A DNA stretch of 8,008 nt from Rhodoferax sp. (GCA_029865675.1 JARXAU010000125.1:1-8008), one strand, 5' to 3'. Counted from the stretch's first letter, positions 1 to 6,643 are shown. Program-made: numbers and translations. Notes: a model not told the origin generated them from the letters alone.

Positions 1-25
1 TTTCCCGCACGTGAACTTCACTTTA
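1..25 (-). pseudogene. cbiB: In-frame TAA inside the cbiB reading frame, followed by a CbiB-like continuation
   Basis: Codons on the minus strand read Asp-Val-Thr-Asp, TAA, then Ser-Glu-Val-His-Val-Arg-Glu up to the window edge. The frame does not shift across the stop, so a substitution fits better than an insertion or deletion. One change from TTA (Leu) or CAA (Gln) would produce it. Only seven codons remain before the edge, so the call of a broken gene rests on a short match. Confidence 0.5.
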
Positions 26-517
26 ATCTGTCACATCCCGCCTGACGAGAAAAGGCAAGCGCTCCCGGCCCCGCGCCAGTGAGCCTTCGGGCAAGCCACT
101 GAGGGCAAGTTCTACGGCCTGCGACTCGGTGCGCAGCATAGCCCAGGCCAATGCCGGTTTGAGTACCAGACCCAGCAGCAACGCAGCCAGCAACAGCCCC
201 GCCCAGCTTAGCGGCTCCAGCCATGCCAGTACGCTTTGTTCGATGCCGTACGCCGCCACACCCACCAGCAACATGCCCCACAGCCAGGCGAGCGCGCCGA
301 GGGCGAATGCGGGTAAGTCGGCCGGTTCGTTTCCGGTAGCCGCACCACCAGCTGCCAGTGTCTGGCGGCTCAGGGATTGCACCTGCTCGCCAACCCAGGT
401 CAGGTAATTGCCCATCCATACCACCGGGTGAAAGCGCACTGGCGGCTCACCGAGAAAATGGTCTATCGCCAGCGCTACCAGCAAGGCCAATAACATTTGA
501 ATGGACAAGATAATCAA
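23..517 (-). CDS. cbiB: CbiB/CobD adenosylcobinamide-phosphate synthase, N-terminal half, interrupted by a TAA stop
   Basis: CbiB (CobD in the aerobic naming) is an inner-membrane enzyme that attaches aminopropanol or its phosphate to adenosylcobyric acid. The family (PF03186) usually has about 310-320 residues; this frame stops after 164. Visible hallmarks are the first span, DHFLGEPPVRFHPVVWMGNYL (split here at residues 19-39), two further hydrophobic spans (about 71-90 and 104-120), and LKPALAWAMLRTESQAVE leading to RRDVTD, which aligns with GRDTS of Salmonella CbiB. The TAA at 23-25 falls at the next residue, where Salmonella has Leu. The seven codons after it read SEVHVRE in the same frame, as expected for an unbroken CbiB. 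So this is probably a nonsense mutation or a base error, not a natural end. The TTG at 517 overlaps the ferredoxin stop; the ATG at 496, giving MLLALLVALAIDH, is an equally likely start. Confidence 0.85.
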   Translation of the reverse strand: MIILSIQMLLALLVALAIDHFLGEPPVRFHPVVWMGNYLTWVGEQVQSLSRQTLAAGGAATGNEPADLPAFALGALAWLWGMLLVGVAAYGIEQSVLAWLEPLSWAGLLLAALLLGLVLKPALAWAMLRTESQAVELALSGLPEGSLARGRERLPFLVRRDVTD

Positions 518-861
518 CCGGCCTGCGGACCCTGGTGAAAGACCAATTCCTGCACAGCTTGGTCACCCACCAGATGCTCTGCAATGATGCGGTCTAAATT
601 GGCTGCGGTCACGTTGTAGTACCAGGTGTCCTGGGGCTGCACACACATCACAGGGCCGCCTTTGCAAGCCCCAAAACAGTTAACGCTGTTGAACTTGGTA
701 CGCCCAGGCCCCTCGTGGATGCCGGCCGCCTTGAGCTTGGTCCACAAGCTGTCATACAACGCCTGCCCTGCACCCTCCTCCCCGCAGCGCGGGCCGGTGC
801 AAAGCAGCACATAGTGTTTGTAGGGACTGATGGAGGGTTTGGGGGGCGCGTCAATCGTCAC
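514..861 (-). CDS. Thioredoxin-like [2Fe-2S] ferredoxin (NuoE-type cluster motif)
   Basis: This 115-residue soluble protein has the cysteine pattern of thioredoxin-fold [2Fe-2S] ferredoxins (the NuoE-like/PF01257 type). CTGPRC gives Cys21 and Cys26 (CX4C), and NCFGACKGGP gives Cys62 and Cys66 (CX3C); Cys73 is an extra cysteine. It has no signal peptide or membrane span, so it should act in the cytoplasm as a one-electron carrier. Start is the GTG at 861: a stop codon lies upstream in frame and no ATG precedes the first cysteine. The ribosome-binding site is weak (AGAAAG). Its TGA at 514-516 overlaps the TTG start proposed for cbiB. Similar ferredoxins are familiar beside B12 genes; supplying electrons to reduce cobalt before adenosylation is a plausible job, but that is inference. 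Confidence 0.87.
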   Translation of the reverse strand: MTIDAPPKPSISPYKHYVLLCTGPRCGEEGAGQALYDSLWTKLKAAGIHEGPGRTKFNSVNCFGACKGGPVMCVQPQDTWYYNVTAANLDRIIAEHLVGDQAVQELVFHQGPQAG

Positions 862-1075
862 TGGATGGCTTTCTGTTGGGTAAGTGGGCGTTTAACGGTC
901 GGAACCAGCACGGGATCCGCACCAGCGCATGGATCGCAAAGACTTGTCTATCCAAAACAATACCGGCTGAATGCGCAAATACGCTGTGGTCTTGTCAGAG
1001 CACTAATTAATTCTAGCCTTCGCGGCCACAGGGCGATAAGCAAAGACTTGTGCCTACGAATGGACTGCGCCGCTT
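862..1075. other. 214-base non-coding gap between the CobN-like gene and the ferredoxin gene
   Basis: No convincing gene fits here. The short open frames lack good starts or family features. I looked on the minus strand for a cobalamin riboswitch and did not find its conserved core elements. There is no strong hairpin followed by a T-run after the CobN-like stop, so the ferredoxin and cbiB may still be read from the upstream operon. The stretch is less GC-rich than the genes, with an AT-rich patch near 1003-1013, and may hold a promoter for the ferredoxin, but I could not pick clear -35 and -10 boxes. It also holds a 12-bp direct repeat, listed separately. Confidence 0.6.
936..1051. repeat. 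12-bp direct repeat (GCAAAGACTTGT), two copies 104 bases apart
   Basis: GCAAAGACTTGT occurs exactly at 936-947 and again at 1040-1051, both in the same orientation. A related CTTGT with different flanks lies at 991-995 between them. A perfect 12-base match within about 200 bases is unlikely by chance but not impossible. It could be a pair of protein-binding sites, the edges of a small inserted element, or part of a genus-specific intergenic repeat. No transposase or clear inverted termini accompany it. Confidence 0.5.
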
Positions 1076-4000
1076 TCAAACCCCCATCAGCGCCCGCCGC
1101 CCCCGTACGGTTTGTCGCAGGGCGCCGGCCGCGAACAAAACGCACACCGTCAAAAGCGAAGCCAGTGTGGACAGCACAGCCTGTGCCGGTGCGGGCGTCG
1201 GCTGTGTGGCCTGGGCCAGCATTTGCAGCCCACGCACATAGGGCACGGCTGGTGCTGCCCCGGCCTGTGGCCGCACTTGCGCGGTCAGTGGCTGCGATAC
1301 GGGCACCGAGGCCGCAGTAGGCCGGGAGCCGTCAGCCAGCAGGCTCTGGGCAAAGCGCTCCACTGCCGGATTGCCCGAGCGCAGGCCGGTGGCTTGGAGC
1401 GCATCGGTGTAGGCCTGCACCAGTTCCTGACGGGTTGCGGCGTCGGGCTGCCAATAGTTCAAGCGCACCGCGTCGAGCATGCGCTCCAGGGTTTGGGCAA
1501 AGGCGGCGCGGTTATCGCCTTCCAGCCATTTGCGCGTGCCCAACTGGTACTGATCGCGCACATAGACGTTGTGCAGCGACTGCCAGTGGTCCTGGCGCAC
1601 GGTCTGCGGTGCCGTCACTTGCCAGCCCCAGAGAAAGTTGGCGGTCTTAAGGACTTGCAGCGTGCCGCTGTAGCCCTCGGCTTGTTGCGACTTGATCCAC
1701 TGCGGGTGCAGGTAGCGGGTCTGCATTTCGATGGCCAGCGAGCGCGCTGCGCTATCGGTGCGTACCTCGGTTTCGTCGCGCAGGTTTTGCACATACAGCG
1801 CCGGATCGCGCCCGGTTAGCTGGCGCACCGCCAGCGCAATGCCGCCAAGATACTGAAAGGGGTCGTCACTGGTCATCATGCCGTAGGTGTTGGACGTGCG
1901 CGATAGCAATGCGGCATCGACCTGCATCAAATTGGCGGCATAAGCCAAGGTAGGCGCCTGCGTGGTTGCCGCACCCGTTTGGGGCTGGCCGCCGGGCCCT
2001 TGCGGCAAGACGGCATAGCCCATGCGCGCTAAATAGGCCTCGGACAGCTGTGCATCGCCACCGCCCTTGTTGGCTTGCTTCCAGGTCTCGGTAGCCAGGG
2101 TGCCTTCGCTCAGTCCGGTGCCATAAGCGCCGGATTCGTTGGAAAACACGCGCTGGGTGGACCAGTCGCTGGCCTGATCTGTGCTGGCCCCCTTGGCTTG
2201 GAAGCTGAGCGCCAGCGCCTGGCTGTTGCGCGCAGCAAAGTTGTCCTGCGCAGGCAATGCCGAGACCCGGCGCACAGCGGTATCTAACCAACGCATGACG
2301 CTGGAAAACTGGTCGCGGTAAGAGCCGGTTACGCTGAGCAGCACGTCTAGGCGCGGGCGATTAAGTTCCTGCGCGCTGATGGTCTCCAGCGCGATAACCC
2401 GACCGGCTTCATCCCAGAGCGGACGCATGCCCAGTGCGAAAAGGGCCTGGCTTTCCATCACGCCCTGGTGACGCATAGTCTCCCCAGCCCAAAGCGAGAA
2501 GGCGATTTTTTCGGGCCAACGACCGTTGTTGTCCGCGCGGTGCTGGCTCATCCAGGCCTTGAAGGCCGCGACGCCCAACTCCCAGGCCTGGCGGGTGGGC
2601 ACGCGGCTGGGATCAAAGCCGTACAGATTGCGCCCGGTGGGCAGACTTTCGGGGTTACGCACCGGGTCGCCGCCGTAGCTGGCAGCCAGATGGCGAGCGT
2701 CCAGCGCTGTCAGTAGGCCTTGTATTTCCTGGTTGTCGGCCAAGGCGGCATCGAGTTGCTGTGCACGGCGCGCCAGCGCAAGCAGGACTTCGGGCTTAAG
2801 TGCTTTGTCTTCGGCGCGGTTGGGGACGGCGGCACCGACTAGGTGTTGTGCGGCCTGTGCGTCCACTTTGCGCAGGTCCAAAAGGCTGGCGGCCGCGGGG
2901 TCGCGCAGCGCAACCTGCAGCCAGCGCACCGGGCGAGATAGCACGATCTTGGCACTATCGAGCAGGAATACTTCGTCAATGTCTTCGCCCAATGCATCAA
3001 TCAAGGGTTTGCGCAGAGTCTGCAAAATGTTGAGTAAGCGCCGCTCAGGGCTGGGAACTTCGCCAAAAGTCGCCAAACCCAGTGGTTGTGCGGTTTGCGC
3101 CAGTTCGTCAAGGTAAGGGTGCAGCACTTCCATGAAGCCGGCAAAGTTGCTGCGGATTTTGTTTGCTGGCCAGCCCAGGTCGCGGTGGTATTGCTGCTCC
3201 ACAAAATATTCGATGAGGCGGTTTTCCACCTTGACCTTGGTCGGGCCCGAGTCTACGGTTTCCCAGTCATGCATCAAGTCGTGCATTTCGTGCGCCTTTG
3301 GGCGAAAACCAGCCGGTGAAAACATGGGGGTGCTGTGGCTGACCATGACGGCGCGCCCGCGGCGCTTGGCAGTCAAGGCTTCGCCCAGGTTGTCCATGAT
3401 GTAAGGGTAGATATTGGGCAGGTCGCCCAGCGCCAGCAAGGGGTCGTCCTGGGCCGAGAGACCGCGCTCTTTACCTGGCGCCCATTCCAGCGTGCCATGG
3501 GTGCCCACATGCACCAGCGCATGCGCCGAAAAGCGGCTGCGCAGCCACAGATAGGTAGCCAGATAGTGGTGGCTGAGCGGCACCAGCGCGCGGTGGCTGA
3601 TTTTGCGGCTGCGCTGCGTCGGCTCACTGTAGGCCCCAAGCTCGTAGCGCAGCGGCTGCGGCAGCACAACCACGTTGCCCAGGTCTACCCGGGGAATAAG
3701 AAACGCGGCCTCGTCTCCCGCTTCGCCGGCTTTGAGCAGCAGTGCAGCAGACTCCGGGCGCCCCCAATAGGCTTCGATGCGTGACTGCGTGGCGGGCGGC
3801 AAAGCACGAAACCAGGCCAGGTACTCCCACAGCGGCAGGGTGTCGGCCAGGCTTTGCTGCACCAGCCCTTGCAGCATCTCGGGCTTGTAAAAAGCACCCA
3901 AGGTGGACTGCACCTGCGATGTGATCTCCTGGGCGGATGGTACGGCAGTGCGATAGCCGGCCCGCGCCATGGCATGCAATATGTTGTGCAGGCTTTTGGG

Positions 4001-5206
4001 TACGTTGAGGAAAGACGCACCGAAATTACTTTCCCCGGCTGGGTAGTTGTAGACCATGAGCGCCACCTTGCGTTGCGCGGCTGGCGTCTGCCGCAAGCGG
4101 GTCAGCGCGGCCGCCTTGTCGGCCACGGCGTCAGTTTGCGACGGCAAAGGCTGCAGCGCTCCGGAACGCGCATCGCGTGCGGTGATGAGTACGGCATCAA
4201 TCATGCCTGCAAACTCGGAGGGGATGTAGTAGTAGGCCACGTCGCTTTGTGCCAGGCCTTCGCGGCTTTGTTCCCACTGGGCTGCGTCCATGGCCAGGGC
4301 CGGCATGGTCTGTAGCACGGGTATGCCGATGCGCTCGAGCTCGGCCTTGCGCTCGGTCGGGTTGAACACCAGCGCCGCGTTGATCAGCACATCGGCGCGG
4401 CGCCGCCCCTGCGGGCTATGGGTCATCTGGTAGAACATATCTTTTTGCTGACGCGGGCCATAAAACGCATACGCACGCAAGCCACGCTTTTGCAGCGCCA
4501 CGATCAGGCTGTCGAGCCAGCCGGTATCGTCCGACGTAAATACAGCACGGTTGACTGCGATGGCTACCGTTTGGGTGTGCGTTTGCGCATCAGTGTCAAA
4601 AGAGGCCGGCCATTGGGCTTGCAGTTGTTGCCAATGCGGATGGTAAAAACCGGCTTCGGGCAGGACATTTGCCGCAGGCAGTGCAGCGGTGCCGTCGCGC
4701 GAAGCGACGGCGCTCAGCGCTTGCAAAGCCAGTTGGGTATTGGCCGCACCCCCAAAACGCCAGTACTCGCGCAGGCGCTGGGCCCAGGCAGCCGAGACGC
4801 CGCGATGCGATTGCAGGGGTGCGCTTTCGAAGACCTCATGCTTAGATACAGCCGCATAATCACCCACTACCACATAGGGCACAGCACTGGCATGAAGGCT
4901 GTCGCCATACTTGGCGGCAAGCGCCTGCATCACGCTGCTATGCGGTGCATCGATGACCAGCAATTGTGCACCTGCCAAGTGTTGTTGCAAGGTCTGCGGA
5001 TTATCGTTTTCTGCCGACACCACGCGCAGTGTCAGCCCGGCCTGCTGCGCAGCCTGCGCTAGTTTGGCCAGGCGGGCGGGCGACACCACATAGGTGCTGA
5101 GCAGTACCACCGGCTCGCTGCCCAGCGCAGCGGCCTCTGCAGGAAAAGCGCAGCACAAAGCCATTAGGCAGACCCAGCTGCGCCACACCCGGAGCATGTG
5201 TGTCAT
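1076..5206 (-). CDS. cobN: Exported, membrane-anchored CobN-like chelatase-family protein
   Basis: This 1376-residue protein belongs to the CobN/magnesium-chelatase H family (PF02514). Family motifs in order: YNYPAGESNFGASFLNVPKSL region (386-406), paired His546-His547, HVGTHGTLEWAPGKE (566-580), PTGRNLYGFDP (856-866), YGTGLSEGT (1028-1036) and NTYGMMTSDDPFQYLGG (1106-1122). Unlike cytoplasmic CobN it begins with a signal peptide (Arg6 and Arg9, hydrophobic core 11-21, likely cleavage after AEA at 25 or AAA at 27). It ends with a Pro/Ala/Gln-rich linker (about 1291-1342), one membrane helix (about 1345-1363) and an Arg-rich tail. The catalytic part should therefore face the periplasm. The frame is open to 5617, but the ATG at 5206 overlaps the DUF2149 stop and gives the signal peptide; the ATG at 5197 is an alternative. 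No cobS or cobT is visible. An HmuS-like dechelatase role is more plausible than cobalt insertion; the substrate is unknown. Confidence 0.9.
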   Translation of the reverse strand: MTHMLRVWRSWVCLMALCCAFPAEAAALGSEPVVLLSTYVVSPARLAKLAQAAQQAGLTLRVVSAENDNPQTLQQHLAGAQLLVIDAPHSSVMQALAAKYGDSLHASAVPYVVVGDYAAVSKHEVFESAPLQSHRGVSAAWAQRLREYWRFGGAANTQLALQALSAVASRDGTAALPAANVLPEAGFYHPHWQQLQAQWPASFDTDAQTHTQTVAIAVNRAVFTSDDTGWLDSLIVALQKRGLRAYAFYGPRQQKDMFYQMTHSPQGRRRADVLINAALVFNPTERKAELERIGIPVLQTMPALAMDAAQWEQSREGLAQSDVAYYYIPSEFAGMIDAVLITARDARSGALQPLPSQTDAVADKAAALTRLRQTPAAQRKVALMVYNYPAGESNFGASFLNVPKSLHNILHAMARAGYRTAVPSAQEITSQVQSTLGAFYKPEMLQGLVQQSLADTLPLWEYLAWFRALPPATQSRIEAYWGRPESAALLLKAGEAGDEAAFLIPRVDLGNVVVLPQPLRYELGAYSEPTQRSRKISHRALVPLSHHYLATYLWLRSRFSAHALVHVGTHGTLEWAPGKERGLSAQDDPLLALGDLPNIYPYIMDNLGEALTAKRRGRAVMVSHSTPMFSPAGFRPKAHEMHDLMHDWETVDSGPTKVKVENRLIEYFVEQQYHRDLGWPANKIRSNFAGFMEVLHPYLDELAQTAQPLGLATFGEVPSPERRLLNILQTLRKPLIDALGEDIDEVFLLDSAKIVLSRPVRWLQVALRDPAAASLLDLRKVDAQAAQHLVGAAVPNRAEDKALKPEVLLALARRAQQLDAALADNQEIQGLLTALDARHLAASYGGDPVRNPESLPTGRNLYGFDPSRVPTRQAWELGVAAFKAWMSQHRADNNGRWPEKIAFSLWAGETMRHQGVMESQALFALGMRPLWDEAGRVIALETISAQELNRPRLDVLLSVTGSYRDQFSSVMRWLDTAVRRVSALPAQDNFAARNSQALALSFQAKGASTDQASDWSTQRVFSNESGAYGTGLSEGTLATETWKQANKGGGDAQLSEAYLARMGYAVLPQGPGGQPQTGAATTQAPTLAYAANLMQVDAALLSRTSNTYGMMTSDDPFQYLGGIALAVRQLTGRDPALYVQNLRDETEVRTDSAARSLAIEMQTRYLHPQWIKSQQAEGYSGTLQVLKTANFLWGWQVTAPQTVRQDHWQSLHNVYVRDQYQLGTRKWLEGDNRAAFAQTLERMLDAVRLNYWQPDAATRQELVQAYTDALQATGLRSGNPAVERFAQSLLADGSRPTAASVPVSQPLTAQVRPQAGAAPAVPYVRGLQMLAQATQPTPAPAQAVLSTLASLLTVCVLFAAGALRQTVRGRRALMGV

Positions 5207-5532
5207 TGGGCCGGCACATAGACCATGGTGCCGTCTTTCATGCGGTAAGCGGTTCCGGCCTTCTCGCCGTTGCCCTCGCCGGAAGCGCCACTGGCCTTGA
5301 AATGCACCACTTTTTGACCGTCCTTGGTGATGATTTCCATGTTGGGCTTGCCCTCGTTGCGGATGATGGTGACCTTGTCTTTGGCAAAAGGGCTGACTGG
5401 GTTGTTGACGATGGCGATCAGTAGCATGCCGATAACGACCATGAAAACATCGATAAGGTTGATGGTGGACAGCACCGGATCGTCGTCCTCGTTGTCCAAC
5501 CCATGCAATATGGAAAACTGGCGCTTGCTCAT
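5203..5532 (-). CDS. DUF2149 protein, probable minimal ExbD/TolR-like channel partner
   Basis: This 109-residue protein has an acidic cytoplasmic N-terminus (DNEDDD, residues 13-18), one membrane span (about 26-43) and a small periplasmic C-terminal domain. The span begins INLIDVFMVVIGM. This matches the start of the ExbD/TolR helix, where PFIDVMLVLL carries the essential proton-handling Asp, so Asp28 is the likely equivalent. The C-terminal block with GTAYRMKDG and VYVP is the pattern I associate with DUF2149. It is shorter than ExbD or TolR (about 140 residues). Start is the ATG at 5532, overlapping the ExbB-like stop, with GGAGG four bases upstream. Its own TGA overlaps the CobN-like start (ATGA). 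That gene order fits a dedicated channel working with the CobN-like protein. The channel role is inferred from the motif and position, not shown. Confidence 0.85.
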   Translation of the reverse strand: MSKRQFSILHGLDNEDDDPVLSTINLIDVFMVVIGMLLIAIVNNPVSPFAKDKVTIIRNEGKPNMEIITKDGQKVVHFKASGASGEGNGEKAGTAYRMKDGTMVYVPAQ

Positions 5533-6044
5533 ACCGCCTCCACCCCCACGCGGGAGGTGTGCGCTGCGCGGGCCTGTAAGGGTGCATCGCTAGCATCGAG
5601 CACCATGACCAGTTCACGCATCAACCAGCGCCGGCGCACGGTGTAGACCACAAAGGTGATGGAAGCCGAAGCCAGGGCCACGATGACGCTGGCAAAGGCA
5701 GGCGCCAGACTGCTGGCCACGCCTTCGGACTGTCCCGAGGCCACCGCCACCAGTGCCGGCCCCATGGGAATCATGGTGGCCATCAGGCCCAGCATGGGCG
5801 CGACGCGGCTGCACAGGCGCAAGCCTTCGAGTTCCTTCAGAACAGCCAGTTCCATCTGGTCCTGGTTGACACCAAAACCACCCAACAACAAAGGGCGGTC
5901 TGGCGCGCTGCGCCGCTGCACAAACTCTATACAAAACATGCCCAGCACATAAACAGCATAAGCAAAACTGAACAGCACTCCGGCGGCCACCGGCCACTGA
6001 AAAAGACGCGCTAGTTCGAACAGGATGGCATCAAAACTCATCAT
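5529..6044 (-). CDS. MotA/TolQ/ExbB-family proton channel protein, short form
   Basis: This 171-residue inner-membrane protein belongs to the ExbB/TolQ/MotA family (PF01618), whose members form proton channels with an ExbD/TolR/MotB partner. Three membrane spans are visible: residues about 16-38, about 80-102 and about 113-135. The second contains APMLGLMAT, matching the APxxGLxGT motif of ExbB/TolQ, with Thr90 at the place of the channel-lining Thr148 of E. coli ExbB. The third is small-residue rich (SVIVALASASIT). It is shorter than ExbB or TolQ (about 230-245 residues), mainly in the cytoplasmic loop between spans 1 and 2. Two ATGs stand in tandem at 6044 and 6041; an AAAGAGGAA ribosome-binding site about six bases upstream suits the first. 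The stop overlaps the DUF2149 start as ATGA. It probably energises the CobN-like protein two genes downstream, though service to a TonB system is possible. Confidence 0.88.
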   Translation of the reverse strand: MMSFDAILFELARLFQWPVAAGVLFSFAYAVYVLGMFCIEFVQRRSAPDRPLLLGGFGVNQDQMELAVLKELEGLRLCSRVAPMLGLMATMIPMGPALVAVASGQSEGVASSLAPAFASVIVALASASITFVVYTVRRRWLMRELVMVLDASDAPLQARAAHTSRVGVEAV

Positions 6045-6073
6045 GGGAATTCCTCTTTTGCTTTGAAATAGCT

Positions 6074-6643
6074 TTAGTCTTCAATCCCGCGCTGCGCCGG
6101 GACACCGGCTTGGAATGCGTGCTTGACCATGGTCATCTCGGTTACCGTGTCTGCCAGGGCGATGATTTCCGGGGGGCAGCGGCGTCCGGTCAACACTACG
6201 TGCACATGGCTGGGGCGGGTGCGCAAGGTGTCCAGCACATCGTCCAGCGGCATCCAGCCGTAAATTAGCGGGTAGGTGATTTCGTCCAGCGTGACCATGA
6301 AGTACTCACCGCTGTCGATGGCCGCTTTGGCTTTTTGCCAGCCATCGCGCGCCAATTGCGCGCTGTGTTCAAGGTCCTGGCTTTTCCAACTAAAGCCGTC
6401 GCCCAGGCCTTCGATGGGGATGCCCAGTTGTTCAAACATGCGGTGTTCGCCAAAGCGCGCCGAAGGTACTTTCATGAACTGAAAAATCTTCACCCTCTTG
6501 GCGCGTCCGTGGGCGCGCAAAGCCAGGCCGAAAGCCGAGGTACTTTTGCCTTTACCGTCACCGGTGTTGACGATGATGAGTCCGCGCCGCTCGCCCTCGG
6601 ATTTTTCATAAGGCTTTTCGGTGGGGGGCGTTTCTATTTGCAT
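6074..6643 (-). CDS. cobO: Corrinoid adenosyltransferase (CobO/BtuR/CobA type)
   Basis: The enzyme transfers the 5'-deoxyadenosyl group of ATP to reduced Co(I) corrinoids in the cytoplasm, making adenosylcobalamin or its precursors. At 189 residues it matches the CobO/BtuR family (PF02572). The family P-loop GDGKGKSTSAFG is at residues 28-39. TLDEIT near residues 118-123 is the acidic Walker-B-like motif. GFSW (83-86) corresponds to the Phe/Trp pair that closes over the corrinoid in Salmonella CobA. The end KHAFxAGVPAQRGIED is also typical. The ATG at 6643 has a purine-rich AAGAAGG about ten bases upstream. The gene sits 27 bases after the ATPase and 29 bases before the ExbB-like gene, so corrinoids would be adenosylated straight after import. 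The acceptor can be cobalamin, cobinamide or a,c-diamide; the sequence does not say which dominates. Confidence 0.96.
   Translation of the reverse strand: MQIETPPTEKPYEKSEGERRGLIIVNTGDGKGKSTSAFGLALRAHGRAKRVKIFQFMKVPSARFGEHRMFEQLGIPIEGLGDGFSWKSQDLEHSAQLARDGWQKAKAAIDSGEYFMVTLDEITYPLIYGWMPLDDVLDTLRTRPSHVHVVLTGRRCPPEIIALADTVTEMTMVKHAFQAGVPAQRGIED

Noticed and set aside
858..911. A 17-codon GTG-started leader frame on the minus strand whose TGA overlaps the ferredoxin GTG start
   Set aside because: It has no clear ribosome-binding site and no recognisable attenuation structure, and a frame this short with a GTG start is expected by chance.
904..937. Imperfect 17-base tandem repeat (ACCAGCACGGGATCCGC and ACCAGCGCATGGATCGC)
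   Set aside because: Only about 11 of 17 positions agree without gaps, which is weak in GC-rich DNA, and nothing else marks it as functional.
862..1075. Cobalamin riboswitch upstream of the ferredoxin and cbiB
   Set aside because: I looked on the minus strand for the B12-box and the other conserved core segments and did not find them in order. A riboswitch, if present, is more likely upstream of btuC or btuB outside the window.
1112..5062. Long plus-strand open frames opposite the CobN-like gene (for example 1112-1819 and 4418-5062)
   Set aside because: They are antisense shadows typical of GC-rich coding DNA, show no family motifs, and lie fully under a well-supported gene.
5135..5206. Lipoprotein signal (lipobox) in the CobN-like protein at Cys18/Cys19
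   Set aside because: The residues before the cysteines (MALC, ALCC) lack the small residue required just before the modified Cys, whereas AEA and AAA give ordinary signal peptidase I sites.
5207..5617. N-terminal extension of the CobN-like frame up to 5617
   Set aside because: The extra 137 codons run through the DUF2149 gene in another frame and have low-complexity, out-of-frame character. The ATG at 5206 overlaps the DUF2149 stop and exposes a good signal peptide.
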